NCBI GenBank assembly: GCA_929113105.1
Contig: OV816029.1
Location: 46,577,782-46,641,781, forward strand
Direction of reading: 5' to 3'
DNA: 64,000 nucleotides
Origin: Agrypnus murinus
Lineage: Eukaryota; Arthropoda; Insecta; Coleoptera; Elateridae
Every line of letters starts with the position of its first letter. Positions within the stretch are counted from its first letter, which is position 1. Below are positions 18,101 to 29,639 of this stretch, one piece after another. Below the pieces are notes generated by a model. That model saw only the letters and a list, made by a program, of their open reading frames with translations, was not told the DNA's origin and made no database searches. The position numbers and the translations under genes are program-made.

Positions 18101-18476
18101 TCCAATACTACTAAAGTTGATTTGTATGTGTGTCCGAGCCCCATTCTCGCGTTCTATAATATAAGGGCTGGAGAGGTGGGCTTGGGCTCATTCGACGCGT
18201 AATTTGCCGAGGATAATGCACGACCGAAAATTTCTTAAATTAGGTTATGTTTTAAAATTTTTTAAATTAGGTTGTTTTAAAAAATCGATAAATGCTGATT
18301 CTATCGTACTATTTAGTGCTATTGAGTGTTATTTGGTACTAATATGTGCTCTATCGATAGAGAATCGATTGGAGATTTATGTAGGTCATGTAAATACTGA
18401 CCAACTTTAAAAAAAATCGATAAATGCTATTTCTATCATACTTAAGTGCTTAGGCCCGTAGGGCCCATTATCCTAG
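18101..18476 (+). mobile_element. Non-autonomous Helitron, 376 bp
   Basis: It begins TCCAATACTACTAAAGTTGA with the 5' TC typical of Helitrons, and ends with a GC-rich hairpin (GGCCC-GTA-GGGCC, 18453-18465) followed ten bases later by CTAG at 18473-18476. It sits between A (18100) and T (18477), the Helitron target dinucleotide, with no target duplication. Two internal copies of AAAATCGATAAATGCT occur (18279 and 18415). No Rep/helicase coding. Confidence 0.8.
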
Positions 18477-20019
18477 TTTCAAAAACTATAACATATATTT
18501 TCATAAAACTTTGATCGTTTTATATTAAGCATTACATGCAGTGAAGAGATGGTTTACCTGCACCGCCTAGTTTTTCCCCTGATGGACGTTCAAAGTGACT
18601 GCTCAATACATTTGAAAAGGACAATATTATTATGAACTATATAACCATTGAAATATAGTCTGTATATTTATCAACTGGTTGTATGTAATGTAAATTATTT
18701 CAGTCAATTGAAAACAATTATAGCTGACACTGATTTAAAGTTATTTATGACCCTATATTTTAACGGAAAACAAGTTGCACTATGAATACTTTATATCCCC
18801 ATATTTAACGTCAACGGCTTAAAATATTAGAAAAATAGGGCAAAATTGGAAAGCTATCTATCAGAACTGTTAAAACAAGAATTTTTCTTAGAAATTACAG
18901 AACAGTAATAGCAATGTGATTTACATTGTTTTTTGCCTAGTCAAAATAAATTGTAATTAGTTTGAAAGATTTACGAAAAATATAGGCAAAGTTTAATAAG
19001 AAACCAAACTCTCCTTAGCAGACAAACAGACAATATCTGTCAACTTTTGTATACTATTTCCTTAGTTTACGTTATTGCTGAAAGAAACTTGGCGTCTTTC
19101 TGGTTTCATATTTGGGTTGAATTCGAATTGAAAGCAGGACGCAAAACTGTTGAAAATACAACAAAGAAAAAATAATTTGTCAATTAGTAAAGCAATCTTC
19201 ATTTATTTCAATTAGTTTTCAAATAAACACAAGAAATGAGTACACAATATCCTTACTACATACAAATAGAGAATGTTATTATTACAGTATCAAAGTGGAT
19301 AATGTTCCCACACATATCTATGTATGTGGATTTATTAAATTTACAGTTTCCTTTTTTATTATTACGTCACATAACTGTGCAGTTAATAGTAGACGTTGGA
19401 TAAAAGAAAGAAAAAAAAGTATACGCTACATTAATTAACTTCCCGGGAATGCTTAGTTTATGTGAAAGAATTGAGACTAAACGGAATTATAATTTAACGA
19501 TAGGTTCGAAGACAGTTTAATAATAGAAGCTATTATTAAATTGTTTATCTACGATCATACAAGAAGTGACCACTTTTTACACTGATTTTTGTGTAAAAAG
19601 TTAACGTTTATTGCGCTAGTGTTATAAAATTTTTATTGCACGCTAATGTCAACAAGAGTGTATGATAAATTAATGATTTAGAATATTTTGCTGGTTGCTA
19701 AACAACTTAGCACATAAAAATCTAAGCACGATAATAGTAGTATATATTATGTACACCTGACATAAGTCACAAATTAAAAAAAAATATATATCAAATACAA
19801 TGAATACTTTAGTAAGGCGTTATGATCGTAGATAAAACGTTGTAAGATATACGTGTAAAAAGTCTCTTCATTGCACTCACATCCTTTAAGACACTCGCTC
19901 GTGTATTAAACCGTTCACGCAATAAAGAATGACTTTCTACACTTATATCTTAAATATCTTATTTTAAAACTATTTTTTCTAAGAATGGCAACACTTATTT
20001 TCTACTGTATATAAATATA
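18477..20019. other. Intronic DNA with a probable small TIR element
   Basis: TTGTTTATCTACGATCATAC at 19541-19560 pairs with GTTATGATCGTAGATAAAAC at 19819-19838, suggesting a MITE of about 300 bp. A hairpin ACTTTTTACAC..GTGTAAAAAGT lies at 19573-19600. Other parts show no gene. Confidence 0.4.
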
Positions 20020-21029
20020 TTTATGCACAGATGCATTATAATTAGACTATTATTGATAGATCTATCTAAACATAACTGTCTCTTTATGCCCCAAGGGCCT
20101 CTTTATGATCCGACGGGCAATAATGAAACGTCAATTAAATGTCAGAGCTGTATTTGTAGAACTTGATTGGTTCTTAATATAATTTGTAAACTTATCACCA
20201 ATGAAAATAAGCTGAAATTAAGTATTTTAGATAGTAACTATAGTAACGTACTTCGTATATATGCACATAAGTATACGTACAGCAGCTTGATGTAACCTAC
20301 GTACTCATTTAATTATATTTTTTACACAATAATAGATTTGAGATAAAAACAATCTGTGCATAAAATAGTGTATGCATTTCGGGCATAACTTGCTTTTATG
20401 GCCCTACAGCCTTTTCCTAGCCCTCGGCCATAAAAGCTTCTTTATGCCCTTAATACATAAATAACTATTATGTCCGGTCGGGCGATTATGACCTATTTAG
20501 TGGCCTGTTTTTAGAGCGTAGATTGCTAAATTAGAGTTCTAGGGCTCTAATAGTTATTTATGTATTAAGGGCATAAAGAAGCTTTTATGGCCAGAAGCGT
20601 TATTTCTAGCCCGAGGCGTCAGCCGAGGGCTAGGAAAAGGCTGTAGGGCCATAAAAGCAAGTTATGCCCGAAATGCATACACTATTTTATGCACAGATTG
20701 TTTTTATCTCAAATCTATTATTGTGTAAAAATATAATTAAATGAGTACGTAGGTTACATCAAGCCGCTGTACGTATACTTATGTGCATATATACGAAGTA
20801 CGTTACTATAGTTACTATCTAAAATACTTAATTTCAGCTTATTTTCATTGGTGATAAGTTTACAAATTATATTAAGAACCAATCAAGTTCTACAAATACA
20901 GCTCTGACATTTAATTGACGTTTCATTATTGCCCGTCGGATCATAAAGAGGCCCTTGGGGCATAAAGAGACAGTTATGTTTAGATATATCTATCAATAAT
21001 AGTCTAATTATAATGCATCTGTGCATAAA
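20020..21029. repeat. 1.0-kb near-perfect palindrome (foldback element)
   Basis: The arm starting TTTATGCACAGATGC at 20020 is mirrored by GCATCTGTGCATAAA ending at 21029. Arms of about 450 and 480 bp pair with only a few mismatches or one-base gaps (for example GATAGATC against GATAGATA, and CAGCAGC against CAGCGGC). The right arm has an extra 33-bp stretch near 20589-20623 that is itself a small palindrome (TAGCCCGAGGCG..CGAGGGCTA). The unpaired centre is about 75 bp (20472-20547). Motifs CATAAAG and TTTATGG recur inside the arms, so palindromes are nested. No coding frame. A clear target duplication was not found. Confidence 0.9.
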
Positions 21030-21304
21030 ACTTTTTAGAGGCCGCTAGAAAAATAGTTACCCTTGTTTACGCCGTCTCCATAGTAACAACAGTAATTATA
21101 TACCACTGCACCTACCTACTTGAGGTTTTATCACTGCACCTACCTACTTGAAGTTTTGCACTTTTTAAATTATTTTTATTTTAAAATTAAATATTAATGT
21201 AAACTTAGGCCGGACATAAACTAACGTATGCACTATTATCGTCTTAACTGACTCTGCGGGCTTTAAGACACGCAATTAAGCCCTTAATACATAATATACT
21301 ATTA

Positions 21305-21490
21305 TGGTAGTGTAGGGACTAACGTGCTCTTTTCTCACCCAAGCGGCCCCTATTCGACTCCCGGTACCAGCAGATCTGGTCAAGGCTTTCTGCAGTTTCC
21401 CGTAGCTGTAACGCAAATGTGGGGTTTGTGTTAATACCATCTAATACCGTAACGGGTAGTATCAATTATTATTATGATTATTATTTGGAT
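21305..21490 (+). repeat. tRNA-derived SINE, family 2
   Basis: A degenerate A box (TGGTAGTGTAGGGACT) and B box (CTATTCGACTCCC) are followed by GGTACCAGCAGATCTGGTCA, CTGCAGTTTCCCGTAGCTGT and an ATT-rich tail (21465-21487). The same body occurs in reverse at 59755-60013. Confidence 0.7.
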
Positions 21491-22116
21491 TTCCCAAATT
21501 TGACAATAAAATGTCAAATGTCATTCGACAGCATTTCCACGTATCACACGCAAAAGTTTTAACAGACATTTTTAATAGCCTAATTTTACAAGGCGGTATA
21601 CTACTTAGCCCGGGCCACAATGAATAAGAAATCCTCACAGGGCATCTTGTTATAATTATACCTATGTATCATATAATAAACGTTTCAAAATCTTCTATCA
21701 AATCAAAAATATAAACTCTTAACACATGGGTTGGTCATCTTTCCATTCTTCAAACTCATTCCTATAACAGCACGCTACATCTTCAATTAGCATCTTCACT
21801 AGCCTGAGTAATATCAATTTGAATATCGGTTGCATAAAATAAATCATCTAATTATTTGTATTGTTTGTATCTATACTAGTCTTGGTTATTTCTACTTACT
21901 CTTCTATTAAAATAATTTAAACTTACAAAAATAAACCACAACCCAGAAACCACCCTGCATCTAATATCTTATAAACTTATGACCTTTCTTACACATAATT
22001 GTTAGTAAGAGGAACTATTCGTCTGGCCGTTTGTCCTTTTACTTGGCGCTGTTGCCAAATGTCCTCATTTGCAGTAAATCCAAGCGTTTTAGGCAAATCG
22101 TAAATTTTTAGACTTA

Positions 22117-22251
22117 GTATTCTTGAGTTTCGCATACAAGATGACGTAATTCTCTATTACCTTCTAACATTTGATTGGCTAACTTGCATCTTATGACGTA
22201 AGAATTACGTCATCTCGTATGCGAAACTTGTTCGTATGAGTTCAAGAATAC
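22117..22251. repeat. 135-bp inverted repeat
   Basis: GTATTCTTGAGTTTCGCATAC at the left end matches the complement of the right end, and AGATGACGTAATTCT mirrors AGAATTACGTCATCT inside. It looks like a small palindromic MITE. Confidence 0.65.
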
Positions 22252-23413
22252 GGGCCCAGGTTGTAGAAATTGAAGAAAAGTATTGTACTTACTGAAATTT
22301 ATATATTTCAATATAGCGATATTTTACTAAAAGCAATAGAATAATGCCTCAACTATTTGGTTTAGACATACATAAATACATCTTTGCATTTAAAAAAACT
22401 CATCCCGATATATTCGTAAATAATGGAGATGCAGTTTAAAACCCGAATTGGGATTATAAAAACTGCCACCAGAGGGCGTTAAGCGAAAACGTCGTTTTCG
22501 TTTTTCATCTTTAATCTCGGTTACAAATATCGTAGAGGTAGTGGCCCTCCAACGTTCTGACCAACAGTAGAAAGGTATCGCGATTAAAGTGTTCTCTAAC
22601 CACTATTGAGATTTCCTGCAAAAGACGCCAATCTTTAAATTTCTAAGTCTTCGATACCGGTAGGTAGTCCCGATCACCGTCCGATGGCATCCGTGGTTGG
22701 ACTTTAAGATCTTTAGTTTACGTGCAGACGGCGAAAACTTTTGACAAACAACTTCCTGTGATGGGAGATCGTAACTTCGTGGTTTTTGACTCGATGTCTT
22801 CAAGAGTAACAACCCTTTCCATTCACTATGCTCTTCTAATTCTAAAATCCAATAACTAGTAAGCATTTCCAAATTGCTCGAAGCCACTGTAACAGCTCAT
22901 GGCAACCAAATTTGCGCTTTCGAAGTGTTTCCTTCCCCCTTTCCTTCCATCGGAGTAATGAGCACATTTCAGATGCTGCGGCTTTTATATCATACCCACC
23001 GGTCCAGCGCGAAGAAGATTTGTCGATAAATAACGAAAGAAAGTTTCCGTTCAGAATCGAGTTTTTAAAGGAGGGGTGGAGCCGACAGATTTTTCAACTT
23101 TTAGATCACCGACGTAATCAGAAACAAAAAATAGGAAATTCTAGAACAATAATAGTTTCGTTTTCGGTGTCAAAGATGTAGAAACATATAGTTGTCCTTG
23201 TGAACAAGTTTTCATATTTAACGCCATGAAAATCTTACTCGAAGGCGAAATACTTAGAATCTAACACTTTTGAATCTGAATCTCTAAAAATTGAAACAAT
23301 GAACCTCTGGAATTCATTGCCCCAAACACCTTGATACGTCACAGGAACAGGGGACAATCTAAACATCAGGAACAGCAAAAGTTCAAAACTTGAAATTAAA
23401 AGTTTTCTAAGCT
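22252..23413. other. Anonymous intronic DNA, GC-richer patch
   Basis: The stretch 22480-23180 is less AT-rich and has open frames on both strands (94 and 89 codons), but none shows a recognisable domain or codon pattern. A short palindrome CGAAAACGTCGTTTTCG is at 22486-22502. It may be a decayed element. Confidence 0.3.
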
Positions 23414-23564
23414 AAAATTAGTGGGTAGCATATTTACTTCATTATCCAAGGATCGCAGGTTCAATCCTGGTCAAGTTGGTAATTCCAAGGCACAGAAAAA
23501 TTAAAACATGCCGTCTCGGATAAGGAGTTAAAACCGTAGGCCTCCTGTCCTAAAAATTAATGTA
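23414..23564 (+). repeat. tRNA-derived SINE, family 1 (diverged copy)
   Basis: ATTAGTGGGTAGC (A box) and CGCAGGTTCAATCCTGG (B box) are followed by CACAGAAAAATTAAAACATG and GGATAAGGAGTTAAAACCGT. This is the same body as the family 1 SINE at 39987-40229 but shorter and more diverged. Confidence 0.7.
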
Positions 23565-24701
23565 CTTTGATAAATGTGCCAATATTATTTGTTAATAGGA
23601 ATCCAATTCAAAAAGCTCTACGTTATTATCTACGGACATTGGGGCCAGAAATATCAATTTCCTCGATTACTGAATTTTTCGAAATATGGGAAGGTACTAC
23701 TTGGGAAAATGAAAAAATGTAAGAGTCCTCACAATTGTAGCAACTTCCAAAGAAACGAGGGATAAAAACGTCTCTTCAAAGTCTAAAGAAAGTCTCTTCA
23801 CACATTTCATACTTGATTGCATCATGTGTTGGCTAACTAATGGATAGCTAAGCGAGAATAGATAAAATGGACACCCCATTTCTTAAATTTATGATAAGTT
23901 ATACATTGAGCATGTACATATATAAAGGGTAAAATATATTCAATAACAATTTTGGCAATTTTTTAAAAACCTTCCGACTCCGATTTTAAATTTTAATTGC
24001 ACTTTTTGCCTTTTTTAACCGAAACTAATGTATACAGTCTGACCTATACATATAAAAGATATGACGTCATAGATGTTTTTTTAATTGAAAACCCTATCTA
24101 CGTGGCACACTTGGTACAACAGGAACAGACCATCTGCTTAAATTCAATTGCTTTGAAGATCCTTATTTAACTTTTAACGCTTTTTATAAAACCTACGAAT
24201 CTGTTTGTTTGAAAAAGCCAGCGACAATTTAACAATAGAAGGCTTACTAAGGTTACTAAGTGAACAGGGGATTGGATATGGAGTTAGGAGTTAGATTGAA
24301 TTTATTTCCAGTGATTTATTTATTAGCAAAATCTAAAAACAAACACAGGGATCTTGGTCATGCCAAGAGATCGCTTGTGGCTACAGAAGACACCCAGTCA
24401 TTGAATAATTTATTGTCGGTACAGGAAAATAACAATAACTTCAGCCAAAATATCGCATCAGAAAATCAGATTGTTAAGGTTCTGTTCTCAAATATTTGAA
24501 AACGAATAAATGACATTCTGATAAAGTACAATTGGTTCACGAGTTAAATGAGGACGACCATGAACTAAATTTTGCGAGATAGTTCTGGATCGATGCAATG
24601 ACGATCACATTCTGTTTGAATGGAAGTGCTATAAGGACAATTCACAATTAGGCAATAGTGTCTGTTTTAATAACTTATGAAAAATTACGAGTGTAGGTAT
24701 A

Positions 24702-25012
24702 ACAAGGTCCGTAAATGTATAAGCAAGCTTAGATATATCAGTCGTCGCAATGCCGCCATTTTCGCGCTAGGTAACAGTTGATATACGGCTGCTATTGAAG
24801 CTGATACGATTGCCAAATGCGGCGCGTGACATTCTAAAACATTGAATTAATGCTTATTACCAAAAGTTCATAACTGCAAATAAGTCGAGCCTGTCGATTA
24901 TTTCTGCTTCCTTTTAATCAACATGTTCCACCATTTTCGCGCTAGCTGCTCAGTGGAAGTGTATGAGATGACCTATCTTTCTAAGCTTGCTTGACATTTA
25001 TGAACCTTCTTG
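24702..25012. mobile_element. 311-bp hAT-type MITE
   Basis: The left end, ACAAGGTCCGTAAATGT..AAGCAAGCTTAG, and the right end, CTAAGCTTGCTTGACATTTA..CCTTCTTG, are inverted repeats of about 35 bp. The octamer TAGGTATA is duplicated exactly on both sides (24694-24701 and 25013-25020). An 8-bp target duplication is characteristic of hAT elements. CCATTTTCGCGCTAG occurs twice inside (24763 and 24932). No transposase. Confidence 0.8.
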
Positions 25013-25020
25013 TAGGTATA

Positions 25021-26277
25021 GAGACCTAAGTTGCCATCTTCTTTCTTAAGTATAAATGTGACACTTTTGCTACAATTTCTTCAACAGAAAACGAATTATT
25101 ACCCCAATAAACAGAAATCATAAATTCTTGGACGTTGGACATAATTTTTTGTCAATATTGGGCTCTAGCAAATCCACATTGGACAATTTAATGTAATGCC
25201 AAGTTTTTAGAAAAGTAAATATTTGGGATATTTGGGGATATTTGTGATCAACAGGATGGAGCACCATCTTGCTATACATGTCTGGTGCTTAGATACTATT
25301 TTCCCTAATCGTTGGAGTGGTAGGCGCGGTCTAATAGAGTTAGTCTTCTGACCTAACCGCACTAGGGTTTTTTTTCTTAAATCCAAAAACTGCGTCAGCA
25401 TATCCAATAATATTGAAGTATTGAAAGATTAGATTCATCCAATCTGATGTGGGTTATGAGATTTTAGAAGAATTCGAGAATCATCTTGGATGTTGCCAAG
25501 TATACTATAAGTGGTGAACACGTTCAATATTTAACTAATAAATTTTAATTATTTTAAGTTTAATTAACTAAAACCTAATTACGATTTTCTCGATAAAAAA
25601 CTTAAATCTGGATATAGGATATGCTATATCAAATTTAAAAGTTTCAGTACTTTCAAACATTGAATAATCAATAGGGTACTCCATTTAAAAAATCGTCTAT
25701 GACGTCATTTCTTCTGAGTCGCCCTGAATATGTTGAGACTAGTTAACAAATGCCCAATAAAAAATTATAAATGTCGGATCAGAGCATTTTCTTAAAAAAA
25801 TTGTTTCAATTTTTATCGAATTTATTCCATTACATGTTCACTTGAGTCACTGTATAATTATACAGCTTGTAAATGGTTTTTATGTCCAAGAGAATTTATA
25901 CAATGATTTTAATCCTAAATAATATATGAAACATATTAGATCTTAAAAATTGTATCTTGATGTACTCATTAAGAAGCAGAGCAGAATGAAACGAAAAAGA
26001 AAGATTAAACCAAATAGTATGTACTTTTATTCTAAATGATTTATTTCAGTAACTATGCTTTGTCTCTTTATTCTCTTTTATTAATGCTGAAGAAGCGTAG
26101 GTTGATAAAACAGAAAATAATAACAACCTAGGTAGATCAAAACACAAAATGTTAAATGAAATTCTTTACGGTTGATAAAATGGTATCAAAGTTATAAAAG
26201 GATCGTCAATAATTGGCGTCACTTTCCTTTTGTGTATGCTTTGTGGTATATCGAAGAGACTAGAAAGAACAACTAAC
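25021..26277. other. Intronic AT-rich DNA
   Basis: No gene. ATAGGGTACTCCATTTAAAA then AATCGTCTATGACGTCAT at 25673-25712 is a reverse copy of a sequence near 24060-24110, so both belong to a dispersed repeat. Confidence 0.35.
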
Positions 26278-26482
26278 CTTTTTAACGAATCCTCTTGGAA
26301 CTTGTCTTTGTTTCAAATTTGTTTCGCCGTCTAAATGGCCAGTATCTATATAGCAAATGCCATTAGGATCACTAGAACGAAGTAACAATATATCTGCTGG
26401 AACTACTTCATTATTTGAAAGGTGTATCAGGTCACCCACTCTCACTTCCTTCCATAACACCTTCTTGTAACGAGCGGCTTCA
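26278..26482 (-). CDS. ATP10: ATP10-like P4-ATPase, internal exon (first of three in the window)
   Basis: This 205-bp exon lies between an acceptor (TTTTTTTGCAG, ending 26483) and a GTTAGT donor (26277-26272). It encodes EAARYKKVLWKEVRVGDLIH, NNEVVPADILLLRSSDPNG, then HLDGETNLKQRQVPRGFVKK. This is the actuator-domain core of P4-ATPases. DGET is the dephosphorylation motif (TGES in other P-type pumps), and VPADILLL..SDP.G.C.I.T..LDGETNLK.RQV.RGF is diagnostic of the ATP10 branch. GH precedes LDGET where most members have a small-Asn pair, a minor variation. The first base is the last of a split codon from an upstream exon, which was not found in the 37 kb to the right. Confidence 0.93.
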
Positions 26483-27824
26483 CTGCAAAAAAAGAAACAC
26501 AACATTATTAAAACGCATTCATTACTTCATTAAATCAAGGGCCTTGCGGTAAGGCTCGTATTTTAAAAAGTCTGGGATCTATTTTTATAATTAACACGAT
26601 ATTATGCTTTCTAGAGCAGATTTCGTGCTTCCACTAATAGAAATATAACAACAAAGGATTATCTTTATCATTATGGTGTGTCTGTTGTTATCCTAAAAAC
26701 CATTTTCGTTGACATTAACGAGTTCAACAAGAGATTTTACGAAAAGTCATCACGCAATCCAATTAAGTTAACCCAGTTAAAATCGTGATCGTCATGATTT
26801 CATGACTTAAAATGCTTTTGAAGATAGTGGCGGGCTCTTAATCAGTACGGTTTTTATGTCTGGATGATGCTAGTACTATAAAAAATTATGGTATACGTGG
26901 AAAAATTTTGCATTCAAGTAATTAGCCAATTGAAATTAGCAAAGCTGTTACTTGTTACAACTTATCGTATCCATTCGAAGTCAATTTATTGATAGGAAGT
27001 AACAGTGAAAAAATGTGAAATATCATTCTAATAGTCCTTCAAACCCCGCGTTGTAAATTATAACTAAATCACATCAAGACAAATTTCTGTGGGCGTTTAT
27101 TTGGTAGCCCACGCATGATTAGTTTGTAAAATACTCATTAAGTAGAACAAATTTTAATTAATCAGACAAGTTTATTTATTTATTTAATTAATTAATGTAA
27201 ATTTTTAATAATCACGAAAAAACATCATACATCATGTATACATGTAAAAAGAAGTAGTGCTACTGAGTATGGCAGTACTGCATTGTTTAAGTATCTGCCC
27301 CCACCCCCCTTCAACTTCATTTTTAAAACACTTATTATTAGATTAGCAAAATCAAACGAATATAAAATTAAATGTGCTATGTTTTGAACAAACAAAATAA
27401 AATGATTTATGCTGCGGTGGCACCGCGACGTCCAACCATAGCTCGCTCACCGACGGCTCATTTAAAAGAATCATTTTCATTCTGGATATGACAACCTACG
27501 TTTTTTTAATTTTATCGAATCAAATTAAAGTAGAAACATAATATTAAATATTTTATTTACAGCAAAATAAAACTAAATTGATTAAAAATCAAATAAAAAG
27601 TATAAATTTATTTAAATAGAGATTCAAACTGTGACCTTGAATTGAAACTGTCGAATTCTTTTAATATCGCCTTCACTTCACTGCACCAGTGTACACTAGT
27701 GGAACACCATTCATTTCAATGTAAAGTGTTCTTTTTACCCAGTGTAAGCAGTATTTCGATTTTATCTAGAAATCATTCATGCAAAATCTTTAAAACAGTA
27801 AGTTCCTTTAAAAATCGTTTATTA
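26483..27824. other. Anonymous DNA upstream of the last recognised exon
   Basis: No exon was recognised. GC-rich ATGCTGCGGTGGCACCGCGA lies at 27410-27429 next to GCTCGCTCACCGACGGCTC, in otherwise AT-rich DNA. Confidence 0.35.
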
Positions 27825-28858
27825 GCGACACACACAGGGCTGAAACCTGATTCTAACCGGTCAAAACTCCAAAAACCATTTTTAAAATCAAAGGTATTCT
27901 AAGAATTAGTATTTTAATAGAAAGCTGAGTGAACTTGTAACTACCTGCCGTTTACCGTTACGGCAAATAATAACCATAAAAAAATCCGACATTTCCGGTG
28001 CCGGTCAGTGTTAATACTTCTGAAGGAGCCAATCTGTGTAGATGTATTTGTAGTTTGTTCGTTAACGTGAAGTGTTTTTTGTGGAACTGTTTTTTTATTG
28101 ATTTCAATAATTTATAAAAACAGAATTGAAATACTAATACGTCTTATAAAAAGGTAAGTTGATACCCTTACGTTAATACTTCTGAAGGAGCCAATCTGTA
28201 TAGATGTATTTGTAGTTTGTTCGTTAACGTGAAGTGTTTTTTGTGGAACTGTTTTTTTATTGATTTCAATAATTTATAAAAACAGAATTGAAATACTAAT
28301 ACGTCTTATAAAAAGGTAAGTTGATACCCTTACATTAATACAAAAGGCGAGTTTTACGTTCCGAATAATAAATGTTTTATTTTGTGGTTTATAACTTAGA
28401 AATCTTGCAACAACTTGCGTTTGTATTTTTAATACTTTTTTTGCTATAGTATAAAGAATAACATATTTAAAAATCAACATGCATAATGTTGCATAAACTG
28501 AAATTCAATCGAAATGAAAAAAGATAGTTATTAAACGATTAGCATTATAATTTTGCACGTTATTTCATTTAGATATTAAAGAAGCATTTTAAGTTGTGTA
28601 ATATTTCTTAAAATAAAGAAGAATTCGTATAAATGCTATTTATTTTACGTCTTTACCTTGTTTTTTAATAACATAAAATAACTTGGAAAAACTATAAAAG
28701 TATCAAACTGATGAAGTTCTAGTGGCTAAAAAGATTTGTTATTTTATTTCTTTTTTGATTATTTTATTATTTTTATACTAGTTCAGTCATTTACTTTTAG
28801 TTAAGTCTATAAAATAATTTTGACCAGCTAGAATCGGTTTCCAGCCCTGTGTGCGACA
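27825..28858. mobile_element. 1.03-kb TIR element containing a tandem duplication
   Basis: The left end, GCGACACACACAGGGCTGAA..CCGGTCAAAA (27825-27865), mirrors the right end, TTTTGACCAGCTAGAATCGG..CAGCCCTGTGTGCGACA (28817-28858), an imperfect inverted repeat of about 40 bp. Inside is a 162-bp near-exact tandem duplication (28011-28334). No transposase is encoded, so it is non-autonomous. The superfamily was not determined. Confidence 0.6.
28011..28334 (+). repeat. 162-bp tandem duplication
   Basis: TTAATACTTCTGAAGGAGCC starts at 28011 and again at 28173. The units differ at one internal site (CTGTGTAG against CTGTATAG) plus the junction base. Each unit ends near TAAAAAGGTAAGTTG, a good splice-donor match. 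The first unit is preceded by CGGTCAGTG, an arthropod initiator-like sequence. Confidence 0.9.
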
Positions 28859-29639
28859 TATTCTAACCTCTTCTGATTAACATTGAATACAATAAATGCA
28901 TATGTAGTGTACAAAATACTATAGTCTTAGTCAGTCATTCAGTCACGACACTCGATATCAGTAGACATCATTCGTGTGCGTAATAAGTAATATTTGCAAT
29001 AAGTATCTCTAGGGCTATGCTGATACATATTTACATACAGTGCGCGTCTAAAGTCCGTTCCGCCCCTACTAATTTTTGACCCACCTGGTATATCGCAACG
29101 AAATTTGGAGGGCTTAAACAGGAGATAAGAAACTAATTTTTTATGAAAAAATGACAGCTAAAAGTTTCAAAATGGCGGCTGAGCGCCCTCTTGAATTACT
29201 TTTTTAAATAGAACACCCTGTATATTATTCCGTTTTCGAAATCTGCTCATAATTCTTCACATTTTTCTCTAATACACTTTACTTTACATGGTTTAGTTTA
29301 TTGAAAAAAATGCAATGCCCAAAATATAAAAGTTTTTAAACAAGAATAACCCGTGCCGCTAGAAGGTTAAATTTTTACATGTATTTTAAATAGGGTTTTA
29401 GCGTTTTTAGAGAACATAAGGCATAAGTTTTTGAATTTTCAATGTTGTCTTGAAAACTTGTATCTTATGGTTTTCGGGGTCGCTGAACACGAATCCGGCT
29501 GTGTGCTAACACGGTTATTGGCTGCAGCACTTTCTACTGGTTATCATCAGATCAACGTTGGAGCGAGTGGTATGAACAACGAGCAGCTTGAGCTCACGAA
29601 TGATATAGCCTCGACATTTGGTATGAGTTCCTTTCAATC
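28859..29639. other. Anonymous DNA with MITE-end-like motifs
   Basis: GAACACCCTGTATATTA at 29210-29226 is a frequent end motif of TA-flanked MITEs and is shared with copies near 43010 and 43140. The 73-codon frame at 29431-29652 has no recognised domain but may be the front of the following Tc1 relic. Confidence 0.35.

Larger units (their letters stand above)
738..26277 (-). other. Very long phase-0 intron of the ATP10-like gene
   Basis: The exon at 26278-26482 ends GTTAAAAAG followed by a GTTAGT donor, and the exon at 545-737 starts right after a TTGCAG acceptor. Joining them gives ...RGFVKK then QEIFEP..., which matches the order and spacing in ATP10 proteins with no residues missing, so they are adjacent exons. 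The intron of 25,540 bp contains an intact gypsy element in the opposite orientation, a tyrosine-recombinase element, a Helitron, SINEs, MITEs and transposase relics. Those are listed separately. Confidence 0.8.

Noticed and set aside
22603..23181. Opposed 94- and 89-codon frames as genes
   Set aside because: No recognisable domain, no splice context and no sign of conservation visible.
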